Assembly (NCBI GenBank): GCA_013154135.1
Contig: JAADDB010000215.1
Coordinates: 1 to 6,410, forward strand
Reading direction: 5' to 3'
Length of the DNA stretch: 6,410 nt
DNA from: Chloroflexota bacterium
GTDB taxonomy: Bacteria; Chloroflexota; Anaerolineae; JAADDB01
The notes under the pieces were generated by a model. That model made no database searches and had not been told where the DNA came from. It saw only the letters and a list, made by a program, of their open reading frames with translations. Position 1 is the stretch's first letter, and the number at the start of each line of letters is the position of its first letter. Shown in pieces: positions 1 to 5,989 of this stretch. The position numbers were made by a program, and so were the translations under genes.

Positions 1-599
1 AACTCTTGGACCAACGCGTTCTCCCCCCGTTGAGCGACTTTCATCAGCGCGGCATCAAAGCCCAACCCCGCATCCACCGCAACCGTCAACAAGTCCAACA
101 CGTCGGGCAGAGCCCGGAGGATCTCCTTCTGCCGGGCCCGAACGCGGCCGTTCAACCAGATGAGGGGATAGAAGTACCCCACCATACCCAACGCGATCCC
201 CCAGTACACCCCCTTCCCCACCCCGCGGTGGAGACTCACCAAGAAGCCGATCCCTCCCAACAGAACCGCGGCCAACCAGCGAAGGGCCACAAACTCCACC
301 GCGCTCAACCCTCCAGGGTGCCCCGCGCGGATGAGCTTTTCCTCCAAGAGGAAGAGGTTCGTCGGCGGCACAAAACGGGAGACCACTCGGACGGCCTCGT
401 TCAACAGGGCCCGCAGAACCCGCTCCCGAAAGGGACGTTGTAATGCCAGTTCCCGCGGGGAGAGGGACGCGGTATCCCGGCTCACCAGCTGCTCCAACCG
501 GGCTGCGACCTGCTGCTCCTGGCGCCACTTGTGTATGCCGTACCAAAGCGTCAACACAGCGACCGCCGCGATGCCCGCGGCCAACCATCCTGCTGACAT
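1..599 (-). CDS. tadC: TadC-type pilus platform protein, 3' end cut by window edge
   Basis: Inner-membrane platform protein of the Tad pilus, expected to work with TadB and the TadA ATPase to assemble Flp subunits. Translating from the ATG at 599-597 gives 199 uninterrupted codons to the window edge. A signal-anchor helix lies at about residues 4-20 (WLAAGIAAVAVLTLWYG) and two more hydrophobic segments at about 107-123 and 131-149. The start of a GspF/T2SSF domain at about 161-199 carries LPDVLDLLTVAVDAGLGFDAAL, split here as LPDVLDLL plus TVAVDAGLGFDAAL, the signature stretch of TadC. The start is set by AGGAGG at 612-607, seven bases before the ATG and 12 nt after the tadB stop. Family members are usually near 300 residues, so roughly a third is missing. 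An overlapping frame at 55-615 is a shadow with no domain. Confidence 0.9.
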   Translation of the reverse strand, partial: MSAGWLAAGIAAVAVLTLWYGIHKWRQEQQVAARLEQLVSRDTASLSPRELALQRPFRERVLRALLNEAVRVVSRFVPPTNLFLLEEKLIRAGHPGGLSAVEFVALRWLAAVLLGGIGFLVSLHRGVGKGVYWGIALGMVGYFYPLIWLNGRVRARQKEILRALPDVLDLLTVAVDAGLGFDAALMKVAQRGENALVQE

Positions 600-606
600 G
601 CGTCCG

Positions 607-612
607 CCTCCT
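607..612 (-). promoter_or_regulatory. Shine-Dalgarno site of tadC
   Basis: A perfect AGGAGG on the minus strand overlaps the first base (T) of the tadC-proximal context and the tadB TGA stop (614-612), with a 7-nt spacer to the ATG at 599. It decides the tadC start and implies translational coupling to tadB. Confidence 0.8.
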
Positions 613-1544
613 CACACATCAATGCGCATCATCCGCTGGATGATCGCGTTCCCCAAGAGGATCATGAACAGCCCCAGGGCCGGAAGCCATATCCAGCCGG
701 GGGTGAAAAGTCCTCGCATGTATTCCGGGTTCAACAAGGAGAGGATGACGGCGAGCACAAAGGGCATGGCAGAAATGACATACCCGCTTATGCGCTGTTG
801 AGCGGTGAGGGTCCGGAGCTCCCCTTGGAGCCGCACGCGCTCCTCAATGGTGTTGCTCACCGTGGACAAGATTTCCGAAAGGGTGCCCCCTACTTCGCTG
901 TGAATTTCGATCGCGGTCACCACCATGTCCATGTCATCGCTCTCCACCCGTTCGGCCAGGCGACGCAGGGCCTGGACCAGGGGATAGCCCAAGCTCATCT
1001 CCTGAAGCACCCGTGAGAACTCCTCCCCGGCCGGCGGAGGCATCTCCTCGGCCACGACTTGAATGGCCTGAAGGAGGCCGTGTCCGGCCTGGAGCGCGTT
1101 GGTGATCAGCCGGAGCACATCGGTCAGCTGGTCCTGGAATTCCTGGTGGCGCTTTTGGATGCGTGAAGCCAACCAGCGCGGGGGAATGAGCAGTCCCAGG
1201 AGGGCCAGGCCCACCGCGGCCATGAGGGAACGGGAGAGAAGCCATCCGACCACGAACCCTCCGACGGTCAGCCCGCCCCACAACGCCAGCCACTCCCCGC
1301 CCGTCATGTTCACCCGAGCTCGGTCCAGTTGGTCGTTCAGCCGTTGGGACAGGGCCAACTGCTCCAACCGATGGAGCCAGGGCCGGAGCCGTTTGGAAGC
1401 CCCCTCTTTCTTGGTCCCCTGTTTGGTGGGGATAAAGGGTTCCAGGTCCACCACCACGGTAGCACTTTCCCGGAGGAGCAGGTATATCCCCCGCACCAGA
1501 GCAAAGACCGCCAATCCCACCAGTAAGGCGACCACCCCTGTCAT
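612..1544 (-). CDS. tadB: TadB-type pilus platform protein
   Basis: Polytopic inner-membrane platform component of the Tad secretion/pilus system, partner of TadC. The 310-residue product has an N-terminal transmembrane helix (about 2-23), a charged cytoplasmic linker (about 25-85), a hydrophobic pair (about 88-121) and a T2SSF/GspF domain (about 136-272) with FQDQLTDVLRLITNALQAGH and the motif IHSEVGGTLSEIL. Helices at about 255-273 and 284-302 follow. This order and length fit TadB well. The ATG at 1544-1542 was chosen because its ATGA overlaps the TGA stop of the prepilin peptidase by 4 nt and leads straight into the hydrophobic helix. The frame stays open further upstream to 1931, but that stretch is antisense-free shadow inside the peptidase gene with no TadB-like content. 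tadC follows after 12 nt. No odd residues were seen. Confidence 0.93.
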   Translation of the reverse strand: MTGVVALLVGLAVFALVRGIYLLLRESATVVVDLEPFIPTKQGTKKEGASKRLRPWLHRLEQLALSQRLNDQLDRARVNMTGGEWLALWGGLTVGGFVVGWLLSRSLMAAVGLALLGLLIPPRWLASRIQKRHQEFQDQLTDVLRLITNALQAGHGLLQAIQVVAEEMPPPAGEEFSRVLQEMSLGYPLVQALRRLAERVESDDMDMVVTAIEIHSEVGGTLSEILSTVSNTIEERVRLQGELRTLTAQQRISGYVISAMPFVLAVILSLLNPEYMRGLFTPGWIWLPALGLFMILLGNAIIQRMMRIDV

Positions 1545-2167
1545 CGCTTCACCCCCATGTCCCATATCATGTGGAGAAACGCCCACCAACCGCCCAACGC
1601 GAGGTAGGGCCCATAGGCGACCACATCGTGGCGTGCCACCCGTCGCAACGCCAACATCACCCCGATGACCACCCCACCCAGGATCATGCCCAGGAAGACG
1701 CCCCACCACACCTGGGGGAATCCCAGCAACAAGCCCAAGACACTCAGGAACTTCACATCCCCCCAGCCCAAAGCTCCGCGCCACCACCAGGCCAGGAGGG
1801 CAAACGTCCCCCCGGTGGTTATGGCCCCCAGCAAGGCCCAGCGCACATCCGGAACGCCCCACACCAGCATCTGGATCCCGCTCCACACCGCGAGCAGGGC
1901 CAGCCACCGGTTGGGAATGCGCAGGGTCCACCGGTCAATGAGGGCCACTCCGGCCAGGAGCGCGGTGACCACCACCACATCCACAGCCCAAAACCATCCC
2001 CACAGGTACACGCTGATGCCCCCCACGCCTCCCAACCCCAGGATCAGGAGGAATCCCCACGCGTCAAAGGAGGGCAAGACCCCATACCGTCGGGCAAGCC
2101 CGCGGGCCGCGTACCAAAGGATACTGCCGACGAGGAGACCGAATCCCACCCCACCCCATACCATCAT
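1541..2167 (-). CDS. A24 prepilin peptidase (TadV/CpaA type)
   Basis: Membrane-embedded aspartyl protease that removes the leader from Flp prepilin and TadE-type pseudopilins. The 208-residue protein is almost wholly hydrophobic. Both catalytic aspartates are visible: D78 in LIDRWTLRIPN and D137 in GWGDVKF, which is the family's GxGD motif. A C-terminal YGPYLALGG segment is also typical. It lacks the cytoplasmic cysteine-bearing N-methyltransferase domain of full-length PilD, as usual for TadV/CpaA/FppA enzymes. The tandem ATG ATG start (2167 and 2164) lies one base after the cpaB TAG stop, with AGGAGG at 2181-2176 eight bases before the first ATG. Its 3' end overlaps tadB by 4 nt. Symbol usage (tadV, cpaA) varies, so none is assigned. 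The only methyltransferase-like protein in the locus is the separate product at 3222-3827. Confidence 0.92.
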   Translation of the reverse strand: MMVWGGVGFGLLVGSILWYAARGLARRYGVLPSFDAWGFLLILGLGGVGGISVYLWGWFWAVDVVVVTALLAGVALIDRWTLRIPNRWLALLAVWSGIQMLVWGVPDVRWALLGAITTGGTFALLAWWWRGALGWGDVKFLSVLGLLLGFPQVWWGVFLGMILGGVVIGVMLALRRVARHDVVAYGPYLALGGWWAFLHMIWDMGVKR

Positions 2168-2168
2168 C

Positions 2169-2996
2169 CTACGGTCCTCCTGAGGACATCGTGGCCGTCA
2201 TCACATCCCCTTCCATGGGCAGGGGGATGTCCAAGCCGTACAGGTCCATCAAGTATTCCAGCTGAACCGGATCCAAGAAGGGCTGAGATACATCATCCTG
2301 GGGACGCAGGGCAAAGTCAATGACCCCGCCCACATCCTTCAAGTACTTCAGAACGAGCGCGTCCTGGGGATCCACCGCGACCAGGACCGCGCGAAACGGT
2401 GTCTGAGTTCCTGTGGCCCTGTCCATGGCCTCGTCCATGCTGGCTAGATCCTCCTCCACGGGCAGACCCCGCGGGGCCACAAGGGCTTGGATGACCACAT
2501 TTTGCAACACGTTCAACGTCACCCATTCGGCAGGCCGGCCCGCGCCCGAGTTGAAGGAGATCATGATGTTCACGTGGTCCCCCGGCTTCAGCACTTCCAC
2601 CTGGTTCATCAGGTCCTCCGCGGGGAGGGCCACCACCACTTTCCCCGGTGGGATGATGAGGCCGAAATCGTTGACCACGTGGGATGGGCTCTCCAGGCGG
2701 GAGGTGAGGATGATCTCCCCGCGCTTCAAATCCACGGATGGCATTTTTCCCACCACATCATCGATGCTCACAGCGGCATCCTGGGGGATGATGTCTTCTG
2801 GGACCTCTTTGACTTCCACCATGTCCGGCTGCAAGATGGTGCCCCGCGGCACGTCCGATGCGGCCACAATGACCGGTTGGCCCCGCGGCTGAGCCTTTTG
2901 GAAGGTGGGAATGGAGACCGCGCGGTACACGAACAGAGCCGCGAGCGCGGCCAGCGCGATGCCCACTGCAATCCACAGCACACTTTGCCGCTGCAT
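2169..2996 (-). CDS. cpaB: CpaB/RcpC pilus assembly protein
   Basis: Extracytoplasmic pilus-assembly factor of Flp/Tad systems. In diderms RcpC/CpaB works with the secretin; in monoderm lineages the role is less clear. The 275-residue product has a signal-anchor helix at about 7-26 (LWIAVGIALAALAALFVY). A SAF domain at about 41-101 includes VIVAASDVPRGTIL and the PxxDLKRGEIIL-type end. An RcpC-like beta domain at about 110-232 has PPGKVVVALPAED, LKPGDHVNI and FALRPQDD. Length and order fit the family. The ATG at 2996 follows AGGAGG at 3012-3007 with a 10-nt spacer, slightly long. Upstream lie 225 nt of repeats rather than a gene. The prepilin peptidase starts one base after the stop. Residues 233-275 after the core are poorly conserved and acidic. 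Confidence 0.93.
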   Translation of the reverse strand: MQRQSVLWIAVGIALAALAALFVYRAVSIPTFQKAQPRGQPVIVAASDVPRGTILQPDMVEVKEVPEDIIPQDAAVSIDDVVGKMPSVDLKRGEIILTSRLESPSHVVNDFGLIIPPGKVVVALPAEDLMNQVEVLKPGDHVNIMISFNSGAGRPAEWVTLNVLQNVVIQALVAPRGLPVEEDLASMDEAMDRATGTQTPFRAVLVAVDPQDALVLKYLKDVGGVIDFALRPQDDVSQPFLDPVQLEYLMDLYGLDIPLPMEGDVMTATMSSGGP

Positions 2997-3005
2997 TATG
3001 CACGA

Positions 3006-3013
3006 GCCTCCTC
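3006..3013 (-). promoter_or_regulatory. Shine-Dalgarno region of cpaB, also one end of an 8-bp direct repeat
   Basis: Minus-strand GAGGAGGC sits ten bases before the cpaB ATG. The same eight bases occur at 3223-3216 just after the methyltransferase stop, so identical octamers flank the repeat island. Confidence 0.6.
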
Positions 3014-3028
3014 GTATTGGGCATTAGG

Positions 3029-3084
3029 ACGACCAACGACGAACGACCAACGACGACCGACGAACGACCACCGACCACCGACTA
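3029..3084. repeat. Tandem 7-bp repeat, eight units
   Basis: Eight uninterrupted heptamers on the plus strand: ACGACCA, ACGACGA, ACGACCA, ACGACGA, CCGACGA, ACGACCA, CCGACCA, CCGACTA. The consensus is (A/C)CGAC(C/G)A and the period is exact over 56 bp. It lies just upstream of the cpaB ribosome site. Apparent reading frames through it give only low-complexity peptides, so it is read as non-coding. Confidence 0.9.
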
Positions 3085-3097
3085 CGATTGCCATCCC

Positions 3098-3125
3098 TTA
3101 ATCGTTAATCGTCACTCGTCACTCA
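3098..3125 (+). repeat. TTAATCG-type heptamer array, copy A
   Basis: Four heptamers: TTAATCG, TTAATCG, TCACTCG, TCACTCA. Preceded by CCC and followed by CTCCGCCTCA, features it shares with copy B, which starts exactly 80 bp later. Confidence 0.85.
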
Positions 3126-3139
3126 CTCCGCCTCACAAC

Positions 3140-3159
3140 ATTGGCCTACTCCAGCCAAT
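3140..3159. repeat. Small inverted repeat between heptamer arrays
   Basis: ATTGGC and GCCAAT form a 6-bp stem around the 8-nt loop CTACTCCA. No T-run follows on the minus strand, so it is not a convincing terminator. Confidence 0.5.
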
Positions 3160-3177
3160 CCACTCCCCCGACCACCC

Positions 3178-3212
3178 TTAATCGTCAATCGTCAATCGTT
3201 ACTCATTACTCC
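3178..3212 (+). repeat. TTAATCG-type heptamer array, copy B
   Basis: Five heptamers: TTAATCG, TCAATCG, TCAATCG, TTACTCA, TTACTCC. It ends ten bases before the methyltransferase stop codon. Its first 27 bases match the reverse complement of 6177-6203 at 26 positions. Confidence 0.85.
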
Positions 3213-3221
3213 TCCGCCTCC

Positions 3222-3827
3222 TCACCACACGCCCGGGACAAGGCGCCAGGGGACACGACGTGCGTATCCCTCATACCCCTGGATGATGGCCTCCTCCCAA
3301 CGCATCCGGAACCACACCAGGAGGAGGGAAACCCCCATACCCACCAGGTTATGCCAGGATGGGTGCGATGTGCAGTACCCGAGATAAAACAACAATTCCC
3401 CCGCGTACAGCGGGTGACGAACCCAACGGTATAATCCGCGCGTCTGCAATCCCCGATCGGCCGGGGCAATGCCAAAACTCCATCCCAAGGAAAGGGTGGC
3501 CATGAGCATGATGAGCATGGCTCCCCCTTGGAGGAGGGTGCCAAGCCACACCCCGTGACCCGTCGGCCGAAGCCAAACCACCGGCCAAATTGCGTCCCCC
3601 AATGCCAGAGCCGTCTGCCACCAGCGGGCCCGCCGTCGGGCCGGTCGGCGGAAGATGAAGAGAAAGGCGACCAGGGTGTAGAACAGGAACAACCCCCCGT
3701 TCGCCCAACTCCGGGTCATCCACGCTTGGGAAAGGTATAACGCCGCGTACACAACCCATATGCTGCCGACGAGGATGTCTATTCCCTTTTCCCACCAGGG
3801 CTTCGTATGCCAATGCTCCACGCGCAT
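3222..3827 (-). CDS. Isoprenylcysteine/phospholipid-type membrane methyltransferase
   Basis: Probable S-adenosylmethionine-dependent integral-membrane methyltransferase of the ICMT/PEMT superfamily; the substrate is unknown. The 201-residue protein has about five hydrophobic segments (about 17-36, 44-59, 74-86, 92-118 and 140-172). It has the family's C-terminal signature: GLYRWVRHPLYAGE with RHP at 137-139, then EE at 178-179 followed by GYEGYARRVPWRLVPG, matching the usual RHPxYxG ... EExL ... Y..Y...V.R..P pattern. The ATG at 3827 follows AAGGTGAGG, about 4-6 nt upstream. It lies 69 nt after the tadG-like gene, same strand, and is followed by repeats before cpaB. Such an enzyme is not a core Tad component. 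It could modify a pilus protein or lipid, or be an unrelated passenger. The fold is secure, the role is not. Confidence 0.82.
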   Translation of the reverse strand: MRVEHWHTKPWWEKGIDILVGSIWVVYAALYLSQAWMTRSWANGGLFLFYTLVAFLFIFRRPARRRARWWQTALALGDAIWPVVWLRPTGHGVWLGTLLQGGAMLIMLMATLSLGWSFGIAPADRGLQTRGLYRWVRHPLYAGELLFYLGYCTSHPSWHNLVGMGVSLLLVWFRMRWEEAIIQGYEGYARRVPWRLVPGVW

Positions 3828-3896
3828 GAGCCCTCACCTTGGGTTCCTACGACCAAATGTTCTTGCACCACGGCCCACAGCTGTTCCCCAACACCG

Positions 3897-4823
3897 TCAT
3901 TTCACCAACTGAACCGTCAGGAGACCGTAATTAGGTCCGCCCGGATCCCCGTCCGTCACCCATTGGAGGAAGCGCCCCCGCACGAACTCCGCAGGTCCCC
4001 CCAAGTGGTAGGCTTCCATCCGGAACGCGGCAAAACCCACAATCCGGTACTGGCGGGCGAGTCCAACGCCTCGCGTCGCGCCGTAAACGGGGACTATGAG
4101 GACTTGGCCCAGCCGCCGGTTCAGGCAGTAGCGCAGGTACGAGATGGGGAGCACGGTCGGGACGTCCCAAACCCAACGGTGAATCCGCTGCACGCCACTG
4201 CGTTCCGGTTCGCAGATGTAGAGAGCCAGTTCACGACTACTGCGGGTCCCTCCGTTCCAGTCCAACCACACGAAGTGGGGACCCGCGGTGGAGGAAAGAG
4301 GTGGCGGATGCCGCAATTCGTACACTTGGTTCAGGCGGAAGGGAAAGGCCTCCACCCCGATGGGGAGTGCATTGCGCACGGAGGCCACGCCCGAAGCCCG
4401 AGCTTCGGCTTCAGCGCGAGCCGTCATGGAGGAAATACCCACAATCTGGGCGAAAAAGGTGGAGAAGGTGCGCGAGACCCGCACCTCCACATCCCCGGGC
4501 CCCCGCGAGCGCCATGTAACCGAGGAGGCCCCGTTGTCCCGCGCGTACTGCCGTATCACCTGGTCCACTCGGGATGGGGAAGCATGGTTGACCAGGGCCC
4601 GGGCGCCGGCCAGAGCAGCCGCGTCGGCCGCGTACTGCATCCGCCGACGTTGCACGTACGCGTGGCCCCCATCCACGGCCAGGGCGACCATCGCGATGAT
4701 GACGACCAGGACGAGGGCGAACAGGACCAAGGTCTGTCCCCTTTCGCCTCGCCATGGGGCACAAGCTGAAGGCCGTAGTTGATGTGCCTTCCCCCACCAC
4801 GCTTCACGCCGCGGACCGTCCAT
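3897..4823 (-). CDS. TadG-like protein with N-terminal Flp-assembly domain
   Basis: Envelope protein of the Tad locus, expected to be membrane-anchored and to assist or tether the pilus. The 308-residue product opens with a 28-residue basic stretch, then ERGQTLVLFAL and a single transmembrane helix (about 31-51). VDGGHAYVQRRRMQ and YAADAAALAGARAL follow at about 50-77, the classic TadG/TadE-like N-terminal motif. The remaining ~230 residues are extracytoplasmic, rich in aromatic residues and prolines, and I recognise no von Willebrand A domain there, unlike many TadG proteins. Two cysteines near residues 204 and 232 are possible disulfide partners. The start at 4823 is six bases after the stop of the preceding pseudopilin gene. 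Its Shine-Dalgarno is weak (GATGAGG about 12 nt away), suggesting coupling. Position +5 after the possible G29/Q30 site is Leu, not Glu, so processing is doubtful. Confidence 0.83.
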   Translation of the reverse strand: MDGPRREAWWGKAHQLRPSACAPWRGERGQTLVLFALVLVVIIAMVALAVDGGHAYVQRRRMQYAADAAALAGARALVNHASPSRVDQVIRQYARDNGASSVTWRSRGPGDVEVRVSRTFSTFFAQIVGISSMTARAEAEARASGVASVRNALPIGVEAFPFRLNQVYELRHPPPLSSTAGPHFVWLDWNGGTRSSRELALYICEPERSGVQRIHRWVWDVPTVLPISYLRYCLNRRLGQVLIVPVYGATRGVGLARQYRIVGFAAFRMEAYHLGGPAEFVRGRFLQWVTDGDPGGPNYGLLTVQLVK

Positions 4824-4829
4824 ATCCCA

Positions 4830-5195
4830 TCAGTACCTCATCCGTGTGCGAGCTCGGAGCGTCATCCCGTCGAAGAAGGGCAGAGGGACAACGCTGCGGT
4901 AGACGTAGGTTGCTTCCACCTCCACTTCATGCGCTGCAGGGTGACGGATGTGGATGGAGAGTTCGCCCGGGCGAAAGCCCACCACCCGACGCGTGATCTG
5001 GTCTTCCACTTGGCTCACAGAAGCCGTGGGATGGGCCACGAGGTAGCGAGCTCCTTCCTGGGTGGCTGCCACCAGGGCATTCTGCAGGTACACCAATCGA
5101 CCGATGTCCAACAGTGCGAAGAGAAGCAGGAGGAACACGCTCACCGAAAGGGCAAATTCCAACGTGGCCTGTGCTCGTTCCTCGTGCCAGAGCAT
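4830..5195 (-). CDS. TadE-like pseudopilin, second copy
   Basis: Minor pilin-like (pseudopilin) subunit of the Tad system. The 121-residue product has a short charged leader, MLWHEERA, then QATLEFALSVSVFLLLLFAL, and a hydrophobic helix at about 9-29. DIGRLVYLQNALVAATQEGARYL follows in the TadE manner (DIGRLVY plus LQNALVAATQEGARYL). The tail YVYR....LP......TLRAR parallels the preceding gene. The expected cleavage is A8/Q9 with Glu at +5 (E13). Ala rather than Gly at -1 is unusual. The ATG at 5195 lies two bases after the preceding TGA and is preceded by GAGGTGG about six bases away. The frame is open upstream to 5426, but that region is the neighbouring gene in another frame. It is likely a tandem paralogue of 5198-5581. 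Confidence 0.87.
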   Translation of the reverse strand: MLWHEERAQATLEFALSVSVFLLLLFALLDIGRLVYLQNALVAATQEGARYLVAHPTASVSQVEDQITRRVVGFRPGELSIHIRHPAAHEVEVEATYVYRSVVPLPFFDGMTLRARTRMRY

Positions 5196-5197
5196 GG

Positions 5198-5581
5198 TCA
5201 CCACCTCACTGCGGTTTGCCGGGCCCGGAGTGTGATGCTCCGCAGAGGCAAGAAGGACATCAGCGGCCGGTATGTGTAGCTTACCCGGACTTCCACGGGT
5301 TGGCCGGGCGAACGGATGACCACGGAGACCGAGGCCCGGGCCGGATCCAATCCTGCCTCCCGCAGCGCGTCCAGCGTAGCCCGCCGGGCCATGACCTCGG
5401 ATGTGACCGGGCGTGCTGCGACCCAAGCCCCTTCCCTGGCCGCGTGGACCACCTCCATGTGGGTCATCATGGCCCGACCGGCATCCAACGCGATGGCCAG
5501 GAGGAGTAACATCACGGGCAGGATAAGGGCCAACTCCGTGAGACTCTGTCCCTCTTCTTTGGGCCAGCTACCATGGTCCAT
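5198..5581 (-). CDS. TadE-like pseudopilin, first copy
   Basis: Minor pilin-like subunit of the Tad machinery, a probable substrate of the prepilin peptidase. The 127-residue product from ATG 5581 reads MDHGSWPKEEGQSLTELAL, then a hydrophobic helix (about 17-33) and DAGRAMMTHMEVVHAAREGA, a TadE-like N-terminal domain. The predicted cleavage is G11/Q12 with Glu at +5 (E16). The tail YTYRPLMSFLPLRSITLRAR resembles that of the next gene. A GTG at 5617 in the same frame would add 12 residues, but it abuts the T-tract of the terminator upstream, so ATG 5581 is preferred. The Shine-Dalgarno before it is weak (CGGGGTA, about seven bases away). Two bases separate its stop from the next pseudopilin gene. 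Confidence 0.87.
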   Translation of the reverse strand: MDHGSWPKEEGQSLTELALILPVMLLLLAIALDAGRAMMTHMEVVHAAREGAWVAARPVTSEVMARRATLDALREAGLDPARASVSVVIRSPGQPVEVRVSYTYRPLMSFLPLRSITLRARQTAVRW

Positions 5582-5615
5582 CGATGTACCCCGTGTAACA
5601 ACGCGTTCTTCTCCC

Positions 5616-5658
5616 ACAAAACAATGCCCCCAGACCCTGCTGGAGAGTCTGAGGGCAT
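5616..5658 (-). terminator. Intrinsic terminator/attenuator after flp
   Basis: On the minus strand ATGCCC-T-CAGAC pairs with GTCTG-G-GGGCAT (12 positions, one G-T wobble) around an 11-nt loop, and the stem is followed at once by TTGTTTTG. It lies 66 nt after the flp stop and 34 nt before the first pseudopilin ATG. It would end most transcripts after the pilin and let a fraction read into the assembly genes. Confidence 0.8.
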
Positions 5659-5724
5659 ACCACTACAACGGTCCCTTCCCCCGACGTGCGTGCCCATACG
5701 CGCGTCGTTTCCCCCCTCAGAGGA

Positions 5725-5916
5725 TCATAGGCGTAAAGCGACGCTCCTCAACACCGATGAAATACGTCCCCCCAGCAGAGTCAATGCACCGATGGCAACG
5801 ATGGCGATAAGGGCTAGGATAAGGCCATACTCTGCCAGGTCCTGCCCTTCCTCACGGGTGACAGCCCTTTCCATCATCAGTCGGGCCGCCAGATAAGTGC
5901 GGGTCAACAGGTCCAT
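5725..5916 (-). CDS. flp: Flp-type IVb prepilin
   Basis: Major pilin subunit of the Tad pilus. The product is 63 residues. A 24-residue leader rich in charged residues ends TREEG; the predicted cut G24/Q25 gives a 39-residue mature pilin beginning QDLAEYGLILALIAIVAIGA, with Glu at +5 and Tyr at +6, the Flp signature (G/XXXXEY). The single hydrophobic helix is followed by a short basic tail. The length is typical. Tandem ATG codons at 5919 and 5916 follow AAGGAGGTG. From GGAGG (5928-5924) the spacer is 4 nt to the first and 7 nt to the second, so 5916 is preferred. In-frame ATGs at 5967 and 5937 lie upstream of this ribosome site and are rejected. It is first in the operon, with a terminator behind it. 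Confidence 0.93.
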   Translation of the reverse strand: MDLLTRTYLAARLMMERAVTREEGQDLAEYGLILALIAIVAIGALTLLGGRISSVLRSVALRL

Positions 5917-5922
5917 CATGAC

Positions 5923-5930
5923 ACCTCCTT
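5923..5930 (-). promoter_or_regulatory. Strong Shine-Dalgarno of flp
   Basis: AAGGAGGT on the minus strand is a near-complete match to the anti-Shine-Dalgarno and the best ribosome site in the window. It fits a highly expressed major pilin and sets the start at 5916 or 5919. Confidence 0.85.
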
Positions 5931-5989
5931 GATTCATGTTGGCAGAATTTGCTGCAACGAGTTTCACGAGTGGGATTTGTCTCTCGCCG

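Noticed and set aside
55..615. Long minus-strand frame overlapping the start of the platform-protein gene
   Set aside because: Its translation is rich in Gly, Arg and Pro with no domain, and the overlapping frame from 599 encodes a clear TadC with a good ribosome site.
1545..1931. Upstream extension of the tadB frame
   Set aside because: Lies wholly within the peptidase gene, gives Gly/Arg-rich non-membrane sequence, and the 4-nt overlap start at 1544 explains the gene.
1571..2323. 250-codon plus-strand frame
   Set aside because: Antisense of the prepilin peptidase; rich in Pro, His and Gln, with no recognisable domain. Other long plus-strand frames (such as 3807-4769 and 1099-1668) are shadows for the same reason.
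3140..3159. Terminator after the methyltransferase gene
   Set aside because: The stem is only 6 bp and no T-tract follows on the minus strand.
3013..3221. CRISPR array
   Set aside because: Repeats are tandem heptamers without unique spacers of uniform length, and no cas genes are present.
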